Shown: piece after piece, positions 1-7,866 of the stretch
Position numbering within the stretch: the stretch's first letter is position 1
How the letters are laid out: each line of letters opens with the position of its first letter
DNA from: G963708235 sp963708235
GTDB lineage: Bacteria; Actinomycetota; Acidimicrobiia; Spongiisociales; UBA5794
Direction: 5' to 3'
DNA length: 64,000 nt
Assembly (NCBI GenBank): GCA_963708235.1
Contig: OY970200.1
Coordinates: 3,534,001-3,598,000 of the forward strand
Translations under genes and position numbers: made by a program
Notes under the pieces: model-generated
What the model was told of the DNA's origin: nothing
Database searches by the model: none
The model's input: the letters and a program-made list of their open reading frames with translations, nothing else

Positions 1-744
1 GTCGAAGGCATCGGCGACGGCCGGATCGTTGAAGGGAATCTCGTGACGGAACCACTGACCGTAGACCTCGGCGCCGGACTGGCGGACCAGGATGTCCTCG
101 ATCCAGTCGGTGCCGGGCCAACCGGTGGCGCCGCCGCTCTCGAAGCCGAAGCACCACGGGGTCATTCCGTCATCGACGATCTGCTGCGACAGCGCAACCA
201 GGTCTTCGTAGGTCTCGGGTGTCTCGTATCCCTGAGCCTCGAATGTCGGCTCGTGGTAGAAGACGATCGACTTGAAGTTCGGGAACCAGGGGATCCCGTA
301 GTGGTTGCCGTCCTCGCACACGCCGAGGTCCATCCAGAACTTGGAATGGTTGGATTCCATCTCGCCGATGTCGAAGCCCATGTCCTCGAGCGAGACCAGG
401 TGGCCTTCGTCAGCGAACTCGCAGATCGACGCCGGCTGCGGGGTGAACGCCACCGCCGGCGGGTTGCCACCGTCGACCTGGATGCGGAGCTCTTGCTCGA
501 AGCCGTCCGAACCGACGAAGGTGACGTTGGAACCGACCGCTTCGTTGTAGACGTCGATGAAGCCGGAGAGGGCGTCGCCCTCGACCCCGGTCGGTGCACC
601 GAAGAGCGTGAAGTCGGCAGCGGCGGCGTCGCCGTCTCCTCCGCCATCTCCGCCGGTGTCACCGGTCTCGTCGTCGTCGCCACCACAGGCAGCGGTCACC
701 AGGGCGAACGTGAGTAGAAGGACCAACCATCGGATATTGCGCAT
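1..744 (-). CDS. ABC-transporter sugar-binding lipoprotein (3'-truncated by window edge)
   Basis: Only the N-terminal 248 residues lie in the window. The start is the ATG at 744, preceded by a purine-rich GGAGAGG. Residues 1-20 form a lipoprotein signal (Arg near the N-terminus, a Leu-rich core, lipobox VTAAC with Cys20), followed by an Asp/Gly-rich linker. The rest resembles family-1 extracellular solute-binding proteins: a mature start AADFTLFGAP, then GNPPAVAFTPQPASI and YGIPWFPNFKSIVFYHE, typical of the alpha-glucoside/multiple-sugar binding group. It should sit on the outer membrane face and deliver a sugar to a permease encoded to the left of the window. The substrate cannot be told from this part. 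Confidence 0.85.
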   Translation of the reverse strand, partial: MRNIRWLVLLLTFALVTAACGGDDDETGDTGGDGGGDGDAAAADFTLFGAPTGVEGDALSGFIDVYNEAVGSNVTFVGSDGFEQELRIQVDGGNPPAVAFTPQPASICEFADEGHLVSLEDMGFDIGEMESNHSKFWMDLGVCEDGNHYGIPWFPNFKSIVFYHEPTFEAQGYETPETYEDLVALSQQIVDDGMTPWCFGFESGGATGWPGTDWIEDILVRQSGAEVYGQWFRHEIPFNDPAVADAFD

Positions 745-1854
745 TCAGCGCCTCCTCTCCCAATGTGTTGGGGTGATTGATGTCTTGACAGGGTGGAGCA
801 CGGCGCCCCTCCCTCCGCTGAACCCTACCGTTCCCGACCTTGACTGTGCGACGATTCGGCGGCGATCCGCCCGATGGCGGCGGGCTTGGGGATCCGGTCC
901 CGAGGGTTCGATCAACGCTGGCAGGGCGTGGTGAACCGCCTCGGCGAACGCTGTCGCACTGCCGGATGGAGGCGGCCGGAGCCTCGATCCGACGCCGCCC
1001 AAGGCTGTCACCGCATCGGAGCCCCCGGGTGTCACCTGTCGGGACGAACGGGACGAAAGCGGTACATGGAACCTTCCATCGATCTGACCCCCGGCCTCCT
1101 CGGATGCACCGCCGTCCGGCGGCGTCCCGATTCCCTCCATGCCGGCGGTGTCTCACCCACGATGTACGTGCCGCCCGGGGGCTGCCTGCGTCCACGAGGC
1201 GAGCACCAACGGCGGTCCTCGCTCCGCAGCGAACCTCGGCAGATCTCCGCCGGAGCGGGCGGCGACCGCCGCCGTGTGACGGTTGCCGGCGGTCCACAAC
1301 GGCGGGATCAGCTTGGTGCGGGCAACCTTGGCCGCACCACCCATGGATGCGTCACTGATCCACCGGCTCGGAGAGGGTCGGTTGGGGTCGGGCTGCCGCC
1401 TCCATGTGCCGGCCCCACAGGAATGGCGTCGCCCTCGTTCGCTCCGTTATGCCGTCTTCAACTCTCGATGTGCGGCAAGTACTACACAAGCGTCGGCCGC
1501 GGTCTTCGCCATATGGATCGTTGCGACACTGCCGCCGAGAGTTGCCGACCTGGGAACACCCGCATCCCCTGAATGACCGGAAACCTGACGGTGCGGTTAT
1601 GGCATGTCCGGGCGATCACACGCCAGCCATACGTTTCTGGACATGGCCAGAGCCAGCCCCTGCCAGGCTCAATCGGAGGCCACTGTGCCCGCATCCAGAG
1701 AACCCGCCCACCCGACATCGTGGGCGAACTCGTCGGCGCTTCGACCGGACGGTCCGCTTCTACCGTAATGGTGTCAGCTTTCGGGGATCACTGCTGAACG
1801 AACTGCGGTTGGTGAACTCAGAACATCTATCGAGGTTTGCCCGAAAAAAAACCC
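745..1854. other. 1.1-kb stretch without recognisable genes
   Basis: This gap separates the binding-protein gene (reading left) from the peptidase array (reading right). Open frames exist on both strands, but their translations are Arg/Pro/Gly-rich, overlap one another and show no domain or sensible ribosome-binding site. I see no tandem repeat or strong hairpin. It must hold the promoter of the leftward gene. A degraded gene is possible but cannot be shown by eye. Confidence 0.5.
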
Positions 1855-1883
1855 TTGACTTCGGTTAAGCAAGTGAGCACAAT
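1855..1883 (+). promoter_or_regulatory. Promoter of first M14 gene
   Basis: TTGACT (1855-1860) and CACAAT (1878-1883) are separated by exactly 17 nt. The same hexamer pair with the same spacing occurs upstream of all six peptidase genes. It is followed by a CCCGCACTGTCGTTCGGCGC block (1887-1906) shared with genes 2 and 3, and by a small hairpin GGCGCA-cca-TGCGCC (1902-1916). Confidence 0.75.
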
Positions 1884-1997
1884 CCGCCCGCACTGTCGTT
1901 CGGCGCACCATGCGCCAACAGGATCTCGCAATCCGGTGTCAGGGGGAACCCGCCAGGGGGACGCTCACAGCGGTAGAGCGGGGCTAGGGGAGGATCT

Positions 1998-4418
1998 ATG
2001 TCCGATAGACGTCTACGTCGACGCGCCATTCTCGTTGCGTTGTCGGCGCTCGCCATGGTCTGGGCAATGTTGCCGGCAGCAGCCGGCGCCGAGCAGTCCG
2101 GTGACGAGGCCCTCGGTTTCGAGGAGCATTCCCAGGTCACCTTGTCCATACCGAACCAGAACGCGCTCCAAGCGGTGGTCGACGGTGGTTTCGACCTCGA
2201 CCACGATCTCGAGAAGGTCGGTAGCGGTTACACCGTCACCGCCATCGTCACCGACTCCGAAAGTGACGCACTCGAGGCGCTCGGAGTGGATGTCGACCTC
2301 GAAGCCGCTCCGGCCGAGCTGGCCGCCAAGCAGGCCACCGAGCTCGATGCGATGACGTCCGCCATTGCCGAAGAAGAGGCACTGGCCGCCGAGCTCGGTA
2401 TCGAGCAGATCGACACCGTGGTGATCGCCCGCGCCGACACCTACACCAACCCGAACGGCTCCCGCAGCCTGTCGGTCGAGGCGAAGAACATCGCCGGCAC
2501 CAGCGGCATCACCATGACTCTGCGGTACTTCAACGCAGACGACGTGCAGATGGGCCAGCAGAACATGTCGCAGTTCACCGACGCCGGCCAGTACATGTAC
2601 CACTACCTCGCCATCAGCAACGCCGCCATCAACGCCGCACGCCCCGAATGGGTCAGCGTCACCAGCAACAACGGCGGCTACGCAGAACGCGACGTCGAGG
2701 ACTGGCTGGGGCCGATCCGCTCCGGCCCGGCCCACCGGTACTTCACCGGGTTCCTCGACCGCTACTACGACGCCCTCGGCTACTACCAGCTGATCGAAGA
2801 TCTGGCCGCCCGCTACCCGGACCTGGCCGAGATCGTCGAACTGCCCTACGTCACCCAGGGATATGACCGCGAGGGTATGGCACTGTTCGGTGGCACCGGC
2901 TCGTCCGCAGTCGGGATCACCTCCAACATGATGGGATCCGCAGGCGGCGAGAACATCACGGTGCAGTTCGTGAATCCGGGTGCGGCCGATGCGCCGCTGT
3001 CGGTGAGCGCCACCCCGGGTACCCCGAACGCCATCGTGGTCAGCCTGGCCACCAACGCCGAGTCGGCGCTCACCTCGACCGCCGCTCAGGTGGTTGCGGC
3101 GATCAACGCATCTCCGGCGGCGAGCGCCCTGGTGCACGCCTACACCTACCGCAACAACGCCGGTGGCGGTGTGGTCGCCGCGGCGGGTCCGACCCAGCTC
3201 GACGATTACCTGAACGCTCCGGCGGATGTGCCGCGTGGCCCGATCCGTCCCAAGATGATCCGTATCGGTAAGCACCGCGACGGTTCCAAGACGGGTGTGT
3301 TCGGATACTCGGCGGAGCATGCCCGTGAGTGGCAGACCCCGCTGGTCGGCGTGGAGACGGCGTACCGCCTTCTCGAGAACTACGCCACCGATCACAAGAC
3401 CAAGCAGATCGTCGACAACATGGACATCTTCATCCTCCCGGTGGTCAACCCCGGTGGTGAGATGAACTCCAAGTACGACTTCTCCTCGAAGCGTCGCAAC
3501 ATGACCAACCGTTGTCCGATCACGGGCAGCTACGACCTGAACGCCCGCAACAGCCATGGTGTGGACGTCAACCGCAACTACACGGCGTACTCCGGACATG
3601 ACGGGTACTCCGGCGGTTCGACGTCCTGCACCAGCGACACCTACTCCGGTCCTGCGGAGTTGTCGGAGCCCGAGGCGGCCAACGTCCACTGGGTCATGGG
3701 TGCGTTCCCGAATGTGAAGTTCTCGATGAACATCCACAGCTCGGGCAACTACTACATGTGGTCACCGGGCGCCTATGCCACCCCGGGGCGGATCTCCGCA
3801 CCGCGGCCGAGCTTCGGTGAAGAGAACTTCTTCTACTACATGGCCGACCGGATCCTCACCGAGATCAAGCAGCAGCGAGGTCTCTCGGTGACCCCGGCCC
3901 GTACCGGACCGATCGCCGACGTCCTCTACTCCGCCGCCGGGAACTCCGGTGACATGGCGTGGTACGACTTCGGGATCTTCGCCTTCTCGTTCGAGACCGG
4001 GACGTCGTTCCAGCCCTCGTTCGCCTCGGGGGCAGGTTCGGAAGCCTGGCAGCAGATGATGGAGTTCTCCAACGGACTCGTCGAGCTGATCAACACCGCC
4101 ATGACCTGGAGCCGTGACCGTTACGCTCCGACATCGTGGATCAACGAGGACATCTCGGCGCCGTCGGCCGGACCCGTCGGGATCACCTTCGATACCAGCG
4201 AGGCGGCCGATATCTACTACACCACCGACGGATCGAACCCGACCACGGACTCGGCGAAGTACGACTTCGCCGGCATCCGTGAAGGCGGAGAGACGCTGTG
4301 GTTCGACACCACCACCACGATCAAGTGGTTCTCGGTCGACATGGCCGGCAACGTCGAGGGCAAGTACGACCCACGTCGCAACAACGCCAAGACCGCCACC
4401 ATCGTCATCACCCCGTAG
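1998..4418 (+). CDS. Secreted M14-family zinc carboxypeptidase, paralog 1
   Basis: An 806-residue exported peptidase, start fixed by GGGGAGG 6 nt upstream. Residues 1-31 are a signal peptide (RRLRRRA, hydrophobic core, AAAGA cleavage region). Residues 45-105 form a propeptide-like domain. The M14 fold runs from about 240 to 700 and is interrupted at about 311-415 by a beta-rich module. Zinc and catalytic residues are visible: H441 and E444 (HARE), N525-R526 (GVDVNRNY), H580 (NIHSSGN) and catalytic E666 (FSFETG). Residues 722-806 are a chitobiase/hexosaminidase-type C-terminal domain (IYYTTDGSNPTT). By family it should remove C-terminal residues from extracellular peptides; specificity is unknown. 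There is no sortase or membrane anchor. It has its own promoter and terminator. Confidence 0.93.
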   Translation: MSDRRLRRRAILVALSALAMVWAMLPAAAGAEQSGDEALGFEEHSQVTLSIPNQNALQAVVDGGFDLDHDLEKVGSGYTVTAIVTDSESDALEALGVDVDLEAAPAELAAKQATELDAMTSAIAEEEALAAELGIEQIDTVVIARADTYTNPNGSRSLSVEAKNIAGTSGITMTLRYFNADDVQMGQQNMSQFTDAGQYMYHYLAISNAAINAARPEWVSVTSNNGGYAERDVEDWLGPIRSGPAHRYFTGFLDRYYDALGYYQLIEDLAARYPDLAEIVELPYVTQGYDREGMALFGGTGSSAVGITSNMMGSAGGENITVQFVNPGAADAPLSVSATPGTPNAIVVSLATNAESALTSTAAQVVAAINASPAASALVHAYTYRNNAGGGVVAAAGPTQLDDYLNAPADVPRGPIRPKMIRIGKHRDGSKTGVFGYSAEHAREWQTPLVGVETAYRLLENYATDHKTKQIVDNMDIFILPVVNPGGEMNSKYDFSSKRRNMTNRCPITGSYDLNARNSHGVDVNRNYTAYSGHDGYSGGSTSCTSDTYSGPAELSEPEAANVHWVMGAFPNVKFSMNIHSSGNYYMWSPGAYATPGRISAPRPSFGEENFFYYMADRILTEIKQQRGLSVTPARTGPIADVLYSAAGNSGDMAWYDFGIFAFSFETGTSFQPSFASGAGSEAWQQMMEFSNGLVELINTAMTWSRDRYAPTSWINEDISAPSAGPVGITFDTSEAADIYYTTDGSNPTTDSAKYDFAGIREGGETLWFDTTTTIKWFSVDMAGNVEGKYDPRRNNAKTATIVITP

Positions 4419-4455
4419 TGGTGCACCACTAGGGCCAGCCGAGGCCATCGTCACC

Positions 4456-4487
4456 GATTGCGGGTCCCCGACAGGGGACCCGCAATC
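4456..4487 (+). terminator. Hairpin terminator after paralog 1
   Basis: A perfect 14-bp stem (GATTGCGGGTCCCC) with a GACA loop lies 37 nt after the stop codon. No U-run follows, as is common in high-GC actinobacteria. Confidence 0.8.
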
Positions 4488-4639
4488 GCGTTCCCCTCAT
4501 CGGCCGGCCCGCACCCCCGTCCGAACGATGACACGACCCCGGGAGCCCACCCGGGATCGCAACCCCCGTCGCGGTGACGGTTCGGTCGAATCAAGACTGC
4601 CAACGGAGAAGGTGCCTACTAAATGGCTACCGATTCGTA

Positions 4640-4654
4640 AGGTGTATTACACCT
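4640..4654 (+). promoter_or_regulatory. Perfect 15-bp palindrome upstream of paralog 2
   Basis: AGGTGTA-T-TACACCT is a perfect inverted repeat about 125 nt upstream of the -35 box of the second peptidase gene. A half-site AGGTGTAAT recurs at 4730-4738. It has the form of a dimeric-regulator operator, but it is not conserved before the other paralogs. No regulator is assigned. Confidence 0.4.
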
Positions 4655-4779
4655 AGGTACATGTCTGCATTAGACATCGCTGTGCGTCCTTGCCGGTCGA
4701 ACGTTGTCCGTCGATCGGAGCCTCGATGCAGGTGTAATAAAAGCTACATTCCGAAGTCTCAAATAGTACGCAAAATCCC

Positions 4780-4808
4780 TTGACGCTGGGCAACCTTCGG
4801 AGCACAAT
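4780..4808 (+). promoter_or_regulatory. Promoter of second M14 gene
   Basis: TTGACG (4780-4785), 17-nt spacer, CACAAT (4803-4808). It is followed by the shared CCCGCACTGTCATCCGGCGC block (4813-4832) and a GGCGC-tgcg-GCGCC-type hairpin (4828-4841). The leader to the ATG is about 115 nt. Confidence 0.78.
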
Positions 4809-4929
4809 CCCGCCCGCACTGTCATCCGGCGCTGCGGCGCCGCAATAGCTCTCGAGTACCGGTCAGGTCCGCTGTCACAATCGACGGTATCCGAGCCCCC
4901 CGGTGGTCGAGACGTAGGGGAGGATCTAT

Positions 4930-7350
4930 ATGTCCGAACGACGTCTCCGTCGACGCGCCATTCTCATAGCGTTGTCGGCACTTGCAATGGTATGGGCGCT
5001 GCTACCGGCAGCGGCCGGAGCCGAACAGTCCGGAGAGGAAGCCCTCGGTTTCGAGGAGCACTCTCAGGTCACCTTGACTATCGCCAATCAGAACACGCTC
5101 CACGCCGTGGTCGATGGCGGTTTCGACCTCGATCACGACCTCGAGAAGGTCGGTGACGGCTACACCGTCACCGCCATCGTCACCGACTCCGAGGTCGCCG
5201 CACTCGAGGCCCTCGGTGTCGAGATCGACGTCGAGGCGACACCGGCCGAACTGGCCGCAACGCACGCCGAAGAACTGGGTGCGATGACGTCCGCCATTGC
5301 GGAGGAAGAGGCATTGGCCGCCGAGCTCGGTATCGAGCAGATCGATACCGTGGTGATCGCCCGCGCCGACACCTACACCAACACCAACGGGTCCCGCAGC
5401 CTGTCGGTCGAGGCGAAGAACATCGCCGGCACCAGCGGCATCACCATGACCCTGCGGTACTTCAACGCGGCGGACGAACAAATGGGCCAGCAGAACATGT
5501 CCCAGTTCACCGACGCCGGCCAGTACATGTACCACTACCTCGCCATCAGCAACGCCGCCATCAACGCCGCACGTCCCGAATGGGTCAGCGTGACGTCGAA
5601 CAATGGTGGCTACGCCGAGAAGGATGTCGAGGACTGGCTGGGGCCGATCCGTTCCGGTCCTGCCCACCGGTACTTCACCGGGTTCCTCGACCGCTACTAC
5701 GACTCCCTCGGCTACTACCAGCTGATCGAAGATCTCGCCGCCCGCTACCCGGACCTGGCCGAGATCATCGAACTGCCGTACATCACCCAGGGATACGACC
5801 AGGCCGGTATGGCGCTGTTCGGTGGCACCGGCTCATCCGCAGTCGGCATCACCTCCAACGTGATGAGCTCGCAGGGCGGCGAGAACATCACGGTGCAGTT
5901 CGTCAATCCGGGTGCGGCCGATGCGCCGCTGTCGGTGAGCGTCACCCCGGGTACCCCGAACGCCATCGTGGTCAGCCTGGCCACCAACGCCGAAGGCGCC
6001 CTGACGTCGACCGCCGCTCAGGTGGTTGCAGCGATCAACGCATCTCCGGCGGCGAGCGCCCTGGTGCACGCCTACACCTACCGCAACAACGCCGGTGGCG
6101 GTGTGGTCGCCGCGGCGGGTCCGACCCAGCTCAACGACTACCTGAACGCTCCGGCGTCGGTGCCGCGTGGCCCGATCCGTCCCAAGATGATCCGTATCGG
6201 TAAGCACCGCGACGGTTCCAAGACGGGTGTGTTCGGATACTCGGCGGAGCATGCCCGTGAGTGGCAGACCCCGCTGGTCGGTGTGGAGACCGCATACCGC
6301 CTTCTCGAGAACTACGCCACCGATCACAAGACCAAGCAGCTTGTCGACAACATGGATCTGTTCATCCTTCCGGTGGTCAACCCCGGTGGCGAGATGTACT
6401 CCAAGTACGACTTCGCTTCTCAGCGTCGCAACCGGCGCAATGCCTGCCCGATCACCGGCAGCTACGACCTGAACGCCCGCAACTCCTACGGAATCGACAA
6501 CAACCGGAACTACACGGCGTACTCCGGTGCCGACGGGTACTCCGGTGCCTCGACGTCCTGCACGTCGGACACCTACCGTGGCCCATTCGAGCTGTCCGAG
6601 CCCGAGTCGGCCAACGTCCACTGGGTGATGGGTGCCTTCCCGAACGTGAAGTTCTCGATGAACATCCACAGCTCGGGCAACTACTACATGTGGTCGCCTG
6701 GTTCCTATGCCACCCCGGGGCGGATCTCCGCACCGCGGCCGAGCTTCGGTGAAGAGAACTTCTTCTGGTACATGGCCGACCGGATCCTCACCGAGATCAA
6801 GCAGCAGCGTGGTCTCTCGGTGACCCCGGCCCGTACCGGACCGATCGCCGACGTCCTCTACTCCGCCGCCGGGAACTCCGGTGACATGGCGTGGTACGAC
6901 TTCGGGATCTTCGGGTTCTCCTTCGAGACGGGCACCAGCTTCCAGCCCTCCTTCGCCTCCGGCGTCGGATCGGAAGCCTGGCAGCAGATGATGGAGTTCT
7001 CCAACGGGCTCGTCGAGCTGTTCCACACCGCCATGACCTGGAGCCGTGACCGCTACGCTCCGACGTCGTGGATCCCGCAGGACATCTCGGCTCCGTCGGC
7101 CGGACCCGTCGGTATCACCTTCGAGACCAGCGAAGCCGCCGACATCTACTACACCACCGACGGATCGAACCCGACCACGGAATCGACCCAGTACCAGCGT
7201 GCCGGCATCCGTGAGGACGGCGAGACGCTGTGGTTCGACACGACCACCACCATCAAGTGGTTCTCGGTGGACATGGCCGGCAACGTCGAGGGCAAGTACG
7301 ACCCGAAGCGCAACAACGCCAAGACCGCCACCATCGTCATCACACCCTGA
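4930..7350 (+). CDS. Secreted M14-family zinc carboxypeptidase, paralog 2
   Basis: At 806 residues it matches paralog 1 almost throughout. HARE sits at 441-444, the second zinc His at 580 and the catalytic Glu at 666 (FSFETG). GGGGAGG precedes the start, with ATATG in place of the ATG spacing of paralog 1. Differences from paralog 1 are mostly conservative and scattered, for example NARNSYGIDNNRNY, where the conserved Asp-Leu/Val-Asn becomes Asp-Asn-Asn before the Arg. The C-terminal domain is retained (about 722-806). Its terminator and the 3' flank are almost identical to those of paralog 6. It is probably a functional paralog with altered specificity or expression. Confidence 0.93.
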   Translation: MSERRLRRRAILIALSALAMVWALLPAAAGAEQSGEEALGFEEHSQVTLTIANQNTLHAVVDGGFDLDHDLEKVGDGYTVTAIVTDSEVAALEALGVEIDVEATPAELAATHAEELGAMTSAIAEEEALAAELGIEQIDTVVIARADTYTNTNGSRSLSVEAKNIAGTSGITMTLRYFNAADEQMGQQNMSQFTDAGQYMYHYLAISNAAINAARPEWVSVTSNNGGYAEKDVEDWLGPIRSGPAHRYFTGFLDRYYDSLGYYQLIEDLAARYPDLAEIIELPYITQGYDQAGMALFGGTGSSAVGITSNVMSSQGGENITVQFVNPGAADAPLSVSVTPGTPNAIVVSLATNAEGALTSTAAQVVAAINASPAASALVHAYTYRNNAGGGVVAAAGPTQLNDYLNAPASVPRGPIRPKMIRIGKHRDGSKTGVFGYSAEHAREWQTPLVGVETAYRLLENYATDHKTKQLVDNMDLFILPVVNPGGEMYSKYDFASQRRNRRNACPITGSYDLNARNSYGIDNNRNYTAYSGADGYSGASTSCTSDTYRGPFELSEPESANVHWVMGAFPNVKFSMNIHSSGNYYMWSPGSYATPGRISAPRPSFGEENFFWYMADRILTEIKQQRGLSVTPARTGPIADVLYSAAGNSGDMAWYDFGIFGFSFETGTSFQPSFASGVGSEAWQQMMEFSNGLVELFHTAMTWSRDRYAPTSWIPQDISAPSAGPVGITFETSEAADIYYTTDGSNPTTESTQYQRAGIREDGETLWFDTTTTIKWFSVDMAGNVEGKYDPKRNNAKTATIVITP

Positions 7351-7386
7351 TCCACCTCCAGCCGAGACAACTCGGCTGACCTACAC

Positions 7387-7418
7387 CAGTGGCGGGACCC
7401 TCCGGGGTCCCGCCACTG
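7387..7418 (+). terminator. Hairpin terminator after paralog 2
   Basis: CAGTGGCGGGACCC and its complement form a 14-bp stem around a TCCG loop. The sequence and about 85 nt of flank recur after paralog 6 with a single visible mismatch. Confidence 0.82.
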
Positions 7419-7713
7419 CGTTGGGGGCGACGTTCCTCCACCTGCGAAGCTTTCTCGGCGAGCCCGCCTGCCCACCCCATCGGCGCCGATGCTCGGGTAA
7501 TGCCACCTGCGAAGGCCACGAGAAGAACCCGATCATGCCAGCGTCCCAAACGCGGTCACAACCCCGGGACGCCCGGCCCGCCCCGGCTTGGGCTGAGACG
7601 CGCCCACGACGAAACCGCCCGCCCTTACGACGTAATTGCGTAATGGTCCACCTCGTCGCACCTCCAAACTCCTGAACCTCGGTTCGTAACCTTGTTTACC
7701 TGAGTTATGGAAC

Positions 7714-7729
7714 TGTAATCTTGATCACA
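7714..7729 (+). promoter_or_regulatory. CRP/FNR-type operator candidate upstream of paralog 3
   Basis: TGTAATC-TT-GATCACA matches the TGTGA-N6-TCACA consensus of CRP-family regulators at 9 of 10 positions. It ends 6 nt before the -35 box, near -50 from the expected transcript start, a position that could allow activation. A degenerate copy occupies the same place before paralog 6 (16539-16554), and a second good copy overlaps the core promoter of paralog 4. Confidence 0.5.
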
Positions 7730-7735
7730 AATCTC

Positions 7736-7764
7736 TTGACGCTTGCGGCTCGCACCAGCAGAAT
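7736..7764 (+). promoter_or_regulatory. Promoter of third M14 gene
   Basis: TTGACG (7736-7741), 17-nt spacer, CAGAAT (7759-7764). The shared leader block CCCGCACTGTCATCCGGCGC follows at 7768-7787, with a short CGCC-ttct-GGCG hairpin at 7785-7796. Confidence 0.75.
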
Positions 7765-7866
7765 CGGCCCGCACTGTCATCCGGCGCCTTCTGGCGTCAC
7801 ACGAACCTCGCCGTCGGTGCGGGACCGTTCCGTAGTGGTGGTTCGGGGTCAAAGGGGAGGATCTAT

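Noticed and set aside
43..717. Plus-strand open frame at the left end
   Set aside because: It is the complement of the binding-lipoprotein gene, whose signal and lipobox are convincing.
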